Source of the DNA: a virus | Length of the DNA stretch: 44,684 bases | Virus record (IMG/VR): IMGVR_UViG_3300045257_000140 | Location: 1-44,684 of that record | Reading direction: 5' to 3' (one strand) | Part shown: positions 24,046-30,893 of the stretch, in pieces | Numbering within the stretch: the first letter of the stretch is position 1 | How the letters are laid out: the number at the start of each line of letters is the position of its first letter | Made by a program: the position numbers and the translations under genes | The notes under the pieces: generated by a model | What the model saw: only the letters and a program-made list of their open reading frames with translations | Told to the model about the DNA's origin: nothing | Database searches by the model: none

Positions 24046-24563
24046 CTCAATTCGATCTCGACGCGCAGGCGGCCTTGACAGAGGCCATCGGGGCCTATGC
24101 CCCGAACCTCCACGCGCCGACCGGGATTGACGCCGTGGCCCTCCTGCGTGCCTTGGCGGCTCAGGAAGTCGGCAACGCCTCGCGTTCTCTGGCCTGCCGC
24201 CATGAGTCGTCCTACTGCTATGGCGGGAAGTATCACACTGATGCCGTCAAGCAGGCCGAGTGGCGCTATGGATGCGCGGCGCATTGCTCCTGGGGGCCGT
24301 GGCAGATTATGTATCCCACCGCCACCATGCGCGGGTATACGGGCGACCCTGTGGGTCTCCGCGACCCGATGGTCTCCGGTGAATATGTCGTGTCGCAGAT
24401 CAACTACCGAGTATTCGACATGATCGTCAGGCCGACCCTGAACGACGTCTTCGACGCCTGGAACAGCGGCACGGCTCGTGACGGATTGGTCCCGGCGGTC
24501 TACATCGAACAGGCGATGGCGCACTATGTCAGGTTCGCCGGGAGCGGGGATGCTGCGGCATGA
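24042..24563 (+). CDS. Lysozyme-like/lytic transglycosylase endolysin
   Basis: 173 aa from ATG 24042 (ATGA). It has the lysozyme-superfamily pattern: LLRALAAQEVGNAS (candidate catalytic Glu), RHESSYCYGG, HCSWGPWQIMYPTAT and a helical C-terminus. It would cut the glycan strand of peptidoglycan at lysis. No signal peptide, so it needs a holin; candidates follow downstream. Confidence 0.75.
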   Translation: MTQFDLDAQAALTEAIGAYAPNLHAPTGIDAVALLRALAAQEVGNASRSLACRHESSYCYGGKYHTDAVKQAEWRYGCAAHCSWGPWQIMYPTATMRGYTGDPVGLRDPMVSGEYVVSQINYRVFDMIVRPTLNDVFDAWNSGTARDGLVPAVYIEQAMAHYVRFAGSGDAAA

Positions 24564-24963
24564 AGATGATGGCCGTCCGCCGCTACGGTGCCCGAAATGT
24601 AAGTGCCGGAAGCTCCTCATTTCAGCCGGTGCCCTACGGTGCAGCAACCGGAAGTGTGGGAGCCTGATTCGTATCTGTCCGGGGAATTGGCGCAAGCCGC
24701 CTTACCCCGTGGTCATAGAAGGAGCCGAACATGAAGAAGAAAAAGAGCAAGGTGGTTACTTCAGCACAGCGAATGGCCCGGTTGATCGCCGGGCTGCTCG
24801 ATGGGCTGGAGGGCGTAGACGAGAAGATCAACGCGCTGGCGGTCCTCGTTGCTGGTGGTGCGGTCGTGCCCCCCGGGAGCCTGGACAAGATTCTGGCCCG
24901 CATCGCGCTCATCGGAACGGCGGCCGATCCGCTGAAGGCCGAGCCGACTCCGTTGCTTCCTAA
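24550..24963 (+). CDS. Zinc-ribbon protein (Cys4), 3' half overlapping another gene
   Basis: ATG 24550 follows GGGAGCGGGG. The first ~60 residues carry a clean Cys4 ribbon: LRCPKCKCRKLLISAGALRC then SNRKCGSLIRICPG. This is the Com-like ribbon often found near phage lysis genes. The frame stays open for 233 bp inside the next gene (24731-24997), whose codons look genuine, so the C-terminal half may be meaningless sequence or a true overlap. Confidence 0.55.
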   Translation: MLRHEDDGRPPLRCPKCKCRKLLISAGALRCSNRKCGSLIRICPGNWRKPPYPVVIEGAEHEEEKEQGGYFSTANGPVDRRAARWAGGRRREDQRAGGPRCWWCGRAPREPGQDSGPHRAHRNGGRSAEGRADSVAS

Positions 24964-24997
24964 GCCGCCGCCGGAGGTGCCCCATGTCGCACCATAA
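24731..24997 (+). CDS. Hypothetical helical protein (88 aa)
   Basis: Starts at ATG 24731 after AAGGAG. A lysine-rich start (MKKKKSKVV), a helical hydrophobic middle (MARLIAGLLDGLEGVDEKIN, ALAVLVAGGAVV) and a proline-rich end. Third codon positions are strongly G/C, supporting this frame over the overlapping zinc-ribbon frame. Function unknown. Confidence 0.65.
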   Translation: MKKKKSKVVTSAQRMARLIAGLLDGLEGVDEKINALAVLVAGGAVVPPGSLDKILARIALIGTAADPLKAEPTPLLPKPPPEVPHVAP

Positions 24998-25505
24998 GCA
25001 TGGGCACCGCTTCCCGCAGCCGCAGGAGAGGCATGTACCATTCCACTGTTCGTTCTGTTGCCCGGAGAAGAAGGACGAGCATCACATCCACTTCACGCTT
25101 GGCCCTGTCGCTCCGAAGGACGGGGTAAATCTCGGGTCGAAGGGGCAAGCGTCCCGCCGACACTCTCAAGGAGACGTTTCGATGATCCTCAGCAACACGC
25201 AGAAGGTCAGCATCAAGCTCAACCCCAAGGGTCCGTCGGGCCGCACCGCCAAGATCGACGGCGTCCCGGTCTGGAAGAACACGGACGAGACGCTCGGCAC
25301 CCTCGTCGTGGCCACCGATGGTCTGTCGGCCGTCTACACCACGGTCGATGGCGCCTCCGGCAATTCTCAGGTGATCGTCGATGCCGATGCCGATCTCGGC
25401 GCGGGCGTGACGGACATCACCGGCCTGCTCGACATCAATGTCGTGGCGCCCGAGGAGCAGGCGACCACGATCGAGATGGTCGCCGGCACGCCGGAGCCGA
25501 AGTAG
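24984..25505 (+). CDS. Ig-like structural protein, possibly with two starts
   Basis: 173 aa from ATG 24984. The N-terminal 66 residues are His- and Cys-rich (HHKHGHRFPQPQERH, FHCSFCCPEKK). The C-terminal 107 residues are a separate beta-sandwich (MILSNTQKVSIKLNPKGPSG, VWKNTDETLGTLVVATDG, VIVDADADLG) and start at their own ATG 25182 with a strong AAGGAG. Both long and short products may be made, or the short form may be the only real one. Confidence 0.6.
   Translation: MSHHKHGHRFPQPQERHVPFHCSFCCPEKKDEHHIHFTLGPVAPKDGVNLGSKGQASRRHSQGDVSMILSNTQKVSIKLNPKGPSGRTAKIDGVPVWKNTDETLGTLVVATDGLSAVYTTVDGASGNSQVIVDADADLGAGVTDITGLLDINVVAPEEQATTIEMVAGTPEPK
25168..25184 (+). promoter_or_regulatory. Strong internal ribosome-binding site
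   Basis: AAGGAG (25168-25173), eight bases, ATG 25182. It is better than the site of the upstream ATG 24984 and decides between a 173-aa and a 107-aa product. Confidence 0.6.
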
Positions 25506-25509
25506 GCAC

Positions 25510-25950
25510 ATGGAATCGCGGCGCCTTGCGCTTCTGGCGTTAACAATCGCCATTGGGAGCGCCCGTGCGTGGGGCGCCGCGAATCCTGTTCCTGCCGACA
25601 TTCCGCCGCCGTGTCCCTACAAGATCAAGGCGCTGGAGATGCCGGTATCCGACGCGGTCAAGGCCGTCGTGCTGAAGCGCGCCGGAGTCGCATGGTCCGA
25701 CCGTGGCAAGTATGTGTTCGACTCGACGATTCCGCAGGAGTGGGGTGGCTCGCCGGATATCGACAATGTGACACTGATGAGCAAGGACGAGGCGGCGCGC
25801 AAGCACAAGGTCGAGGAGTCCCTAGCCGAGTGCATTTGCATCGGGCAGACGAACCTCGCGACGGCGAAGTCGGCGGTAACGAACTGGCGCCGGGCCTTGA
25901 GCAAGGAACTGCCATTCGATGCCGATGGGCGCTGTCCGGTGCGGCCGTGA
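25510..25950 (+). CDS. Hypothetical exported protein (146 aa)
   Basis: Begins with a signal-like stretch (MESRRLALLALTIAIGSARA). The rest is mixed, with a Cys pair in ECICIG and a C-terminal Cys. It lies within the lysis/membrane gene group and ends in a GTGA overlap. No family recognised. Confidence 0.55.
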   Translation: MESRRLALLALTIAIGSARAWGAANPVPADIPPPCPYKIKALEMPVSDAVKAVVLKRAGVAWSDRGKYVFDSTIPQEWGGSPDIDNVTLMSKDEAARKHKVEESLAECICIGQTNLATAKSAVTNWRRALSKELPFDADGRCPVRP

Positions 25951-26252
25951 GCGAGAGCACGCTGGTCTGGATCGCGATTGGCCTGATCTTCCTCTACTTG
26001 GTGGTCAGTGGCCTAGAGAAGGCAGGGCGGAGGTGGGTGATGACCTTCACGCCCGACGAGTTGGATTTCCCTGACGGGACCGTCTACCAGAGCTATGCCA
26101 TCTCAGGCGACTGGATAGTCTCGACCACGCCGACGATCACGATCCCCGACCCGCCCCTCGACAGCGCGGTGATGTGGTGGACGCCGATCTTCCACAACGC
26201 CGACCATAGCCAGAGCGCCATCGGCTGTGCTGCTGGCGCTTCGGTGTACTGA
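25947..26252 (+). CDS. Small membrane-anchored protein (101 aa)
   Basis: GTG 25947 (GTGA overlap). One N-terminal membrane helix (TLVWIAIGLIFLYLVVSGL), followed by a beta-rich, probably periplasmic, domain (DELDFPDGTVYQSYAISGDW). It may belong to the lysis set; unknown. Confidence 0.55.
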   Translation: MSESTLVWIAIGLIFLYLVVSGLEKAGRRWVMTFTPDELDFPDGTVYQSYAISGDWIVSTTPTITIPDPPLDSAVMWWTPIFHNADHSQSAIGCAAGASVY

Positions 26253-26653
26253 TGGCTGACGAATCGCACGGCGAGCGTCTCGCGGTTGTCGAGCATCGAA
26301 TCACCGATGACGTTGCCGGGCTGCGCTATGACCTCGACCGCGAGATCCGTCACGTCAAGGAACTCACCGCCAAGGACTTTGAGGGCGTCGAGAAGGCGCG
26401 ACAGATTCAGTTCACGGAATGGATGCGGCGCCTCGATGCCCTAAATGGCGAAGCCGGTCGCCTCCGTGAGATGCAGGCCGAGTATGTCTCGCGGGAGAAG
26501 TTCGATGGAAAGGTCGGCGAACTGGAGAAGTCGATCCGGACGCTCGACAACTTCCAATCGAACATGACGGGCCGCATGGCGATGGTCGGAGGCGGCATCG
26601 GACTGGCTTCTGGAATTCTCGCGGCGATCGTGACCCACTTCCTAGGAAAGTAG
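26252..26653 (+). CDS. Coiled-coil protein with C-terminal membrane helix (XhlA/holin-accessory-like)
   Basis: 133 aa. Residues ~10-105 are charged and helical (HRITDDVAGLRYDLDREIRH, FDGKVGELEKSIRTLDNFQS). Residues ~108-130 form one membrane span (MAMVGGGIGLASGILAAIVT). This is the layout of haemolysin XhlA-type and phage holin-associated proteins. Function inferred from layout and position. Confidence 0.6.
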   Translation: MADESHGERLAVVEHRITDDVAGLRYDLDREIRHVKELTAKDFEGVEKARQIQFTEWMRRLDALNGEAGRLREMQAEYVSREKFDGKVGELEKSIRTLDNFQSNMTGRMAMVGGGIGLASGILAAIVTHFLGK

Positions 26654-26663
26654 GAGGCCGGAA

Positions 26664-26732
26664 ATGCTCTCTCTCGTCCTGACCCTGGTCGTGATCGGCA
26701 TCCTGTCCCACGAGTCCATTGATGGACGATGA
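26664..26732 (+). CDS. 22-aa membrane micro-peptide
   Basis: ATG 26664 follows AGGAGG at ideal spacing, one of the best ribosome-binding sites in this group. The peptide is almost entirely a hydrophobic helix (MLSLVLTLVVIGILSHES). It overlaps the next gene's start by 11 bp. It could be a mini-holin, antiholin or leader peptide. Confidence 0.45.
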   Translation: MLSLVLTLVVIGILSHESIDGR

Positions 26733-27057
26733 GCGGGTCAAAACACGCTGGCGCCTCGGGTGGCCGGCCGTCTCCGCCATCGTTGCTGTGATCGGCACAT
26801 GCTCCCTTGGCGGAGGCTACCTCGCCGGGCGTGATGCGACCGTTGCCGAAGCGGCCGTTGACCGGAAGCGCCTGGCTGACGTAGAAACAAAAGCCACCGC
26901 CGGCGCCGATGAGATTGGCAGGCGCGTGGTGGCCGATGCTGTTCAGGATTCCAGACTGGCTGAGTTGGAACGGCAGCACGAGGAGCTGATCCGCCGCCTG
27001 AACGCCCTGATCGACATCATGTGGAAGGATCAGATTGCACGAGAGAAGCGGCAGTGA
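26722..27057 (+). CDS. Inner-membrane spanin-like protein (111 aa)
   Basis: ATG 26722. One N-terminal membrane helix (WPAVSAIVAVIGTCSLGGGY), then a long charged helix (RKRLADVETKATAGADEIG, LAELERQHEELIRRLNALID). The type II membrane plus coiled-coil layout fits an i-spanin; no outer lipoprotein partner was found nested in it. Alternative: haemolysin-like lysis accessory. Confidence 0.5.
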   Translation: MDDERVKTRWRLGWPAVSAIVAVIGTCSLGGGYLAGRDATVAEAAVDRKRLADVETKATAGADEIGRRVVADAVQDSRLAELERQHEELIRRLNALIDIMWKDQIAREKRQ

Positions 27058-27395
27058 ACCTGCGTCAGATGTGGGGTCTCTGGCGCCTTTACCGAAAGGC
27101 GGTGCCGAAGATGGGAGCCCTGGTAGCACTCGGGCAGTATGCTGGCCTGTTCACGTTCGGCCTCGGTCTGCTGAACGACCTGACGCAGTATTTCCCAACC
27201 CTGGCGAGCAATCACTGGTTCGTCGCCTTCTACAACATCATGGGAATCGTGGCGACGTTCCTGCCGGGCTACAAGGGCATCGTCCACAAGATGACCTTTG
27301 GCGAGGTCCAGAACCCCGCCGAACGCTCGGCTGCGGCGCCCACAGCGCCGGCCACCGGGGTCGGACAGCCCATCCCGGAAGGCGCGGCGAAGTAG
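27054..27395 (+). CDS. Putative holin (two membrane spans, 113 aa)
   Basis: GTG 27054 (GTGA overlap); ATG 27069 is an alternative. Hydrophobic segments near 22-40 (ALVALGQYAGLFTFGLGLL) and 58-76 (WFVAFYNIMGIVATFLPG), with a positively charged start and an Ala/Pro-rich soluble tail. It is the last late gene before the convergent terminator. Confidence 0.55.
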   Translation: MNLRQMWGLWRLYRKAVPKMGALVALGQYAGLFTFGLGLLNDLTQYFPTLASNHWFVAFYNIMGIVATFLPGYKGIVHKMTFGEVQNPAERSAAAPTAPATGVGQPIPEGAAK

Positions 27396-27410
27396 GCCAT
27401 TCGCCACCGA

Positions 27411-27458
27411 CCCGGCCGGATTCCAGTTATCGGCCGGGACATTTGTTCTATGTAGAAC
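27411..27458. terminator. Convergent terminator region (two hairpins)
   Basis: CCCGGCCG (27411-27418) pairs with CGGCCGGG (27431-27438) and is followed by ACATTTGTTCT. A second perfect repeat, GTTCTA-TG-TAGAAC, lies at 27445-27458. They sit exactly between the ends of the rightward late genes and the leftward early operon. Confidence 0.65.
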
Positions 27459-27474
27459 GGACGGCCTTAGAGCA

Positions 27475-27837
27475 TCACGCCGATTCAATCGCCCCGACCA
27501 TCACTTCGGTTCTGGCGGGCTTCTCGAATCTCTTGGTTGCGACGATGCTCAGGACCTGAGAGTCGTCGTTCCATGCCAGCCCGTTCAACGCATCCATCAC
27601 GAGCTTGACCATATTATCGAGGTCCTTGCGGCGTCTGGTGCCAACGCAAAAGAGCATCCCGATCTGGACCGGTTCGGCGAGCGGCTTCCCGTTGGCTCCG
27701 GCCGCCTCGCGATAGGCCCAGCCGATGGCCTTCTCGGCCTGGCGTGTTTTGGCATCGGTGTATGGGATGCCTTTCCGCAGCATGCGCGGCCTGCCCTTGC
27801 AGACAGGCTCCCCTGGCAGCGCGAACCGGACGCTCAT
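27475..27837 (-). CDS. rusA: RusA-family Holliday junction resolvase
   Basis: 120 aa from ATG 27837 after GGGGGAG. Canonical RusA sequence: LPGEPVCKGRPRMLRKG, YTDAKTRQAEKAI, and the catalytic acidic cluster RRKDLDNMVKLVMDALNG then WNDDSQV. It resolves branched replication and recombination intermediates before packaging. It is the last gene of the leftward operon. Confidence 0.92.
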   Translation of the reverse strand: MSVRFALPGEPVCKGRPRMLRKGIPYTDAKTRQAEKAIGWAYREAAGANGKPLAEPVQIGMLFCVGTRRRKDLDNMVKLVMDALNGLAWNDDSQVLSIVATKRFEKPARTEVMVGAIESA

Positions 27838-28013
27838 CGAAAGAGCTCCCCCTGCTCCTTCGGAGCCGGGCACTCCGCTCCCTTGTGGTAGAACGGGCAG
27901 CCGGGATGCTGGTGCCAGTTGCCGTCCTTGCGCTCGTGCCAGTCCTTGCCGGCGCCCTCGAAGATATCGTCGGTGCTGGCCTTCGGGCAGGGGCAATCGC
28001 AGGTGCCGCTCAT
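27834..28013 (-). CDS. Small Cys/His-rich protein (59 aa)
   Basis: Found by reading the minus strand from ATG 28013 (GGTGGG upstream); its stop overlaps rusA (ATGA). It begins MSGTCDCPCPKAS and continues with WHQHPGCPFYHKG and ECPAP, so seven or eight metal-binding type residues. Probably a small zinc protein; unknown role. Confidence 0.55.
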   Translation of the reverse strand: MSGTCDCPCPKASTDDIFEGAGKDWHERKDGNWHQHPGCPFYHKGAECPAPKEQGELFR

Positions 28014-28051
28014 CCCACCATCCCCACGGCGCAGAGAGCGAGACGGATCAT
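28010..28051 (-). CDS. 13-codon micro-ORF bridging two genes
   Basis: ATG 28051 overlaps the stop of the methyltransferase gene (ATGA) and its own stop overlaps the next start (ATGA). It encodes only MIRLALCAVGMVG. It may exist to carry ribosomes to the next gene rather than make a product. Confidence 0.25.
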   Translation of the reverse strand: MIRLALCAVGMVG

Positions 28052-29121
28052 GCGGTGGCCTCCATGAATGCCCTTACGAACTCCGCCGCGACTTGCGGAA
28101 CAATGGCATTGCCGTAACCGCGCAGTCGTCCCACTCTGGCGGGAACCCCATGAGCCAGCGGGAATGTGCCGGATTCAACGCGCCTCTGCTTCCCGTCGGC
28201 GCAAGGAAGCAGGTCGCTTGGTTGCCAAGCGTCAGGCCAAATCCGTTCCCGTTGTTGTGGCGCGCCTTGCACTCCGCTTGGCGCTCTTTGATTCGCTCGG
28301 CGCTCATCGTTCGCATCTCGGCTGCGCTCGGTGTCGCCCATCCGGCCACCGTTTGCAAGTTCTCCCCGCCCTCGCCGCGCGTCCCAGTTCCGGTCACATT
28401 CGATGCCTTCGGAGAGGGCCAACCCATTGGGAAGTTCCCGTGACTGTCTGGCTCGCCCCACTTGTTCGCAAGGGGGTTCGGCCAGCCGCTCAACTGCGCC
28501 GCTGCCGCCAGCGTCAATCCCGCCCCGTTCCCATTCTTCCATTTCGCCTTCGCTCTGTCGCGCCGCGCTTGGTTCGACTCCGGCGATTGCCCGTCGTTGA
28601 TCTCCGTTGCGCTTGGCGTCGGCCACCCAGTAGAGCCGCTGCCTGATGTGCGGCGCCCCGACGCCCGCAACGCACAGATCGGCGGCCCCGACGGCATATC
28701 CCAATGCTTCCAGGTCAGCGCATATTCCGGCGAGCCATTCACGTCCAGCCTTGCTCGCAACCTGCTCTCCAAAGATCGTTGGAGGTCGGCACTCGCTGAT
28801 GAGCCTGAGCCACTCGGGCCAGAGGTGGCGGGCGTCGGCGGTTCCGAGGCGCTTCCCGGCTGCGCTGAACGGCTGGCAGGGGCAAGAGCCGGTCCAAACG
28901 GGTCGGTCTGCTGGCCACCCGGCGAGCGCGAGCGCATACGGCCATCCTCCGATCCCGGCGAAGAAGTGCGAGCGGGGCGAACAGTCATCGGGTTGCACCT
29001 CGATAATGGAGCGGGCATCAACGTCGCCGGATTCGATCAGCTCGCGGGCGATCAGTTCGCGCAGCCATGCGGCAGTCTTTGGATCGTTCTCATTGTAGAG
29101 AGCGAGACGGAGGCGGGTCAT
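28048..29121 (-). CDS. DNA cytosine-5 methyltransferase
   Basis: 357 aa from ATG 29121 (ATGA overlap upstream). C5-methyltransferase motifs: FFAGIGGWPYAL (motif I, ~54), GSCPCQPFSAAG with the catalytic Cys (motif IV), FGEQVAS (motif VI), HIRQRLYWVADA (motif VIII) and LRGYGNAIVPQVAAEFV (motif X). The ~120-residue variable region between motifs VIII and X is low-complexity and would recognise the target. The likely job is protection against host restriction or control of phage genes. A second open frame lies inside it (28074-29021). Confidence 0.92.
   Translation of the reverse strand: MTRLRLALYNENDPKTAAWLRELIARELIESGDVDARSIIEVQPDDCSPRSHFFAGIGGWPYALALAGWPADRPVWTGSCPCQPFSAAGKRLGTADARHLWPEWLRLISECRPPTIFGEQVASKAGREWLAGICADLEALGYAVGAADLCVAGVGAPHIRQRLYWVADAKRNGDQRRAIAGVEPSAARQSEGEMEEWERGGIDAGGSGAVERLAEPPCEQVGRARQSRELPNGLALSEGIECDRNWDARRGRGELANGGRMGDTERSRDANDERRANQRAPSGVQGAPQQRERIWPDAWQPSDLLPCADGKQRRVESGTFPLAHGVPARVGRLRGYGNAIVPQVAAEFVRAFMEATA
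28074..29021 (-). other. Possible dual-coding frame inside the methyltransferase gene (315 codons)
   Basis: This minus-strand frame is open for 315 codons. It contains ATSGPSGSGSSASADLQ, GSPEYALTWKHWDMPSGPP, ICALRASGRRTSGSG, four GW[PA][TNS]P repeats and the end LNPAHSRWLMGFPPEWDDC. I recognise these motifs from proteins annotated in many phages as methyltransferase-like. GC-rich DNA opens spurious frames easily, so it is listed as a candidate only. It has no clear ribosome-binding site of its own. Confidence 0.35.
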
Positions 29122-29336
29122 CGGGCGGGCGCCTCCCGGTCGTAGATCGCCTTGATGCGCGGACTCACGCCGCGCCGATTCAACTCCACATCGCAGAGAT
29201 AGGCGGCGGTCACCTTTCCGCGCCGGGCGAGTTCGCGCAGCCCGAGGCCGGCCTTCTTCCTACGGGCGCGCAATTCGTCGCCGGAATATTCGCGATAGCC
29301 ACGGCCATCGCACATCCCACACGGCACGCGTTTCAT
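29118..29336 (-). CDS. Small CxxCxGxG plus XRE-type HTH protein (72 aa)
   Basis: ATG 29336. The start reads MKRVPCGMCDGRGYREYSG (a DnaJ-like half zinc motif), followed by an XRE-like helix-turn-helix: LRARRKKAGLGLRELARRG then VTAAYLCDVELNRRGVSPR. A DNA-binding regulator is likely. It is a candidate for binding one of the palindromes in the switch region (inference). Confidence 0.65.
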   Translation of the reverse strand: MKRVPCGMCDGRGYREYSGDELRARRKKAGLGLRELARRGKVTAAYLCDVELNRRGVSPRIKAIYDREAPAR

Positions 29337-29377
29337 ACTTGCCCCACGAAGCACACGAGCCTGCGCCAGAGGGTCAT
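29333..29377 (-). CDS. 14-codon micro-ORF bridging two genes
   Basis: ATG 29377 lies three bases after the stop of the 56-aa gene, and its stop overlaps ATG 29336 (ATGA). Encodes MTLWRRLVCFVGQV. Likely a ribosome relay if translated. Confidence 0.22.
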   Translation of the reverse strand: MTLWRRLVCFVGQV

Positions 29378-29380
29378 GGG

Positions 29381-29551
29381 CTACTCGCGCTCGCGGTCGA
29401 TGCGGCGTGCCACCGAGTTAAGGATCGCCTGCATCTGCACCGCCGAATAGTCGGATGCGATGGGCCGCAGCATCCGGACGATCCTGTCGGTGATGGCCGC
29501 CCGCTTCCTGAGCCTCGTGATTCGTGCGACTTCCTCTTTTGTCAGTTTCAC
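29381..29551 (-). CDS. Small helical protein, copy 1 of a duplicated gene (56 aa)
   Basis: GTG 29551 after GGAGGGAAA, overlapping the upstream stop (GTGA). Helical and basic: MKLTKEEVARITRLRKRAAI, IVRMLRPIASDYSAVQMQAI. Nearly identical in DNA and protein to 34738-34908; only the last few residues and a few silent sites differ. Function unknown. Confidence 0.65.
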   Translation of the reverse strand: MKLTKEEVARITRLRKRAAITDRIVRMLRPIASDYSAVQMQAILNSVARRIDRERE

Positions 29552-29832
29552 TTTCCCTCCCCTTCCGCCTTCGCGGGTGACTTGTGGGCCTCCTCAAGCC
29601 ACACCTCGTAAACACCGGGACCGACTCGCTTATTCTGGATGTTGTAGGACACGCCATTCACGAAAAGCGGCACGGGCTGACCAAGCATGAGGGCCTTACA
29701 ATCCTTCGTTGTAACGCGCTCGCGGCGAATGCCGGGATACCCGTCGAGCCCGACGCGCCTGAATAGAACGCCCCATGATTCAGCATCTCGGGCAGTCACG
29801 GCCGTCCCCCTCTCCATGAATCGGGCAGTCAT
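29548..29832 (-). CDS. Hypothetical protein (94 aa)
   Basis: ATG 29832 after AAGGAG (ATG 29817 is an alternative that reduces the overlap with the preceding gene). Beta-rich with VLFRRVGLDGYPGIRRERVT and GVSYNIQNKRVGPGVYEVWL and a Lys/Glu-rich end. Unknown. Confidence 0.55.
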   Translation of the reverse strand: MTARFMERGTAVTARDAESWGVLFRRVGLDGYPGIRRERVTTKDCKALMLGQPVPLFVNGVSYNIQNKRVGPGVYEVWLEEAHKSPAKAEGEGK

Positions 29833-30082
29833 ATCGATCCGTCTCCTTCGCGGGCGACTGTTGGAAGCAACGGGGGTCACGCCAAGGATGCTCGCCCGCC
29901 GTATAGGCACAATGCGGCCCATCGCAGACATGACAGCGACAGTCGGCCACATGCCCGAACTCGCGGAGGAGAGTGGCCGCGAAGCTCGCCAGCCCATCCT
30001 CGGTGAACGTCCACAGCCACGGATCGCCATGCATCTCTCCGTGTTCGGTCGCCAAGTTGATCACCTTGTCCCGGTCAATCAC
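29780..30082 (-). CDS. Cys-rich protein with two zinc-knuckle-like clusters (100 aa)
   Basis: GTG 30082 after AAGGAGG. Helical N-terminus (DRDKVINLATEHGEMH), then DCRCHVCDGPHC in the middle and CPIHGEGDGRDCPRC at the end, two likely zinc sites. It overlaps the next gene by 53 bp. Unknown function. Confidence 0.6.
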   Translation of the reverse strand: MIDRDKVINLATEHGEMHGDPWLWTFTEDGLASFAATLLREFGHVADCRCHVCDGPHCAYTAGEHPWRDPRCFQQSPAKETDRYDCPIHGEGDGRDCPRC

Positions 30083-30284
30083 CTGTCCTCCTTGCCGGGC
30101 GCGGCGGCTTCCAGTCAATCTCGCCCGCCCCATTACAGTTTTCGCAGCACGGGCAGCCCGGACCGTGCGTGTCGCTTTCACTAAGGCCGCAAGCGCGACA
30201 AGGCGATGCGTCAGCGGCGCACCCCTTTCCACGACAGACCGGACACTTCACCGCGCCCTCCGGCAACTCCACGCGGGTCGTCAT
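30075..30284 (-). CDS. DnaJ-type zinc-finger mini-protein (69 aa)
   Basis: ATG 30284. Contains VKCPVCRGKGC, PCRACGLSE and CPCCENCNGAGE, i.e. CxxCxGxG repeats like the DnaJ zinc domain but without a J domain. Overlaps both neighbours by a few bases. Role unknown. Confidence 0.6.
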   Translation of the reverse strand: MTTRVELPEGAVKCPVCRGKGCAADASPCRACGLSESDTHGPGCPCCENCNGAGEIDWKPPRPARRTGD

Positions 30285-30676
30285 GGCTTCGTCTCCTCGA
30301 TGGCGGCGCGGGCCTCTTTGACGGCGTTCATCAGGCAGGCGTAATTCGTATTACCGCCGACTTCGCGAAACAGGACTTCCCAGTGTTCCCAAGACGCGGC
30401 TTCTCTGGCGAGTCGCGTGAGCGCATCACGATACCTCACGCGCTCGGCCTCGGCCTTCTCGGCGCGCGTCAATACTTCCTGCCATTCGGTTCGCATCGCA
30501 TTCCAATACTTGTCCCTCTCAGCCCTCGCCTCATCGCACTCCCGCTTCATCTCCTCGGTCGCCGCAGCCAGGGCGCGAGAGTGGGCGGCACGAACTAGAT
30601 CGATAGCGTTCTGTAAGCCAATTCCTGTACCAACGGTGTTAAGCGCCTCCTCGAACGTGAACGTCTGCTCACTCAT
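30281..30676 (-). CDS. Coiled-coil protein (131 aa)
   Basis: ATG 30676 chosen because AAGG precedes it; the frame is open to 30721. The bulk is a long charged helix (LAAATEEMKRECDEARAER, LTRAEKAEAERVRYRDALT). Ends overlapping the next gene (ATGA). Unknown. Confidence 0.55.
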   Translation of the reverse strand: MSEQTFTFEEALNTVGTGIGLQNAIDLVRAAHSRALAAATEEMKRECDEARAERDKYWNAMRTEWQEVLTRAEKAEAERVRYRDALTRLAREAASWEHWEVLFREVGGNTNYACLMNAVKEARAAIEETKP

Positions 30677-30893
30677 CGCCGCCTTCTGACTCCGCGCGCT
30701 TCTCCGCATCTTCTCGCGCATCTTCTAGAACCCGAATAGCATCATCTGCGTCGATTCTCCACGACTGCGCGGTTGTCCACCTACCACAGCACTTGCTGCC
30801 CGTAATGCGAGTCGAGGTTCCGGCATTCGCGCCTATGGCAATCGCGCGAAACTTGTGCGTCGGGCATTCGAGAAGCTCAAGCAGCACCTTCAT
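30669..30893 (-). CDS. Hypothetical protein (74 aa)
   Basis: ATG 30893 after GGGAGG. N-terminal beta/alpha segment with a CC pair (GSKCCGRWTTAQSWRI) and an acidic helical end. Unknown; part of the small-gene operon. Confidence 0.55.
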   Translation of the reverse strand: MKVLLELLECPTHKFRAIAIGANAGTSTRITGSKCCGRWTTAQSWRIDADDAIRVLEDAREDAEKRAESEGGDE

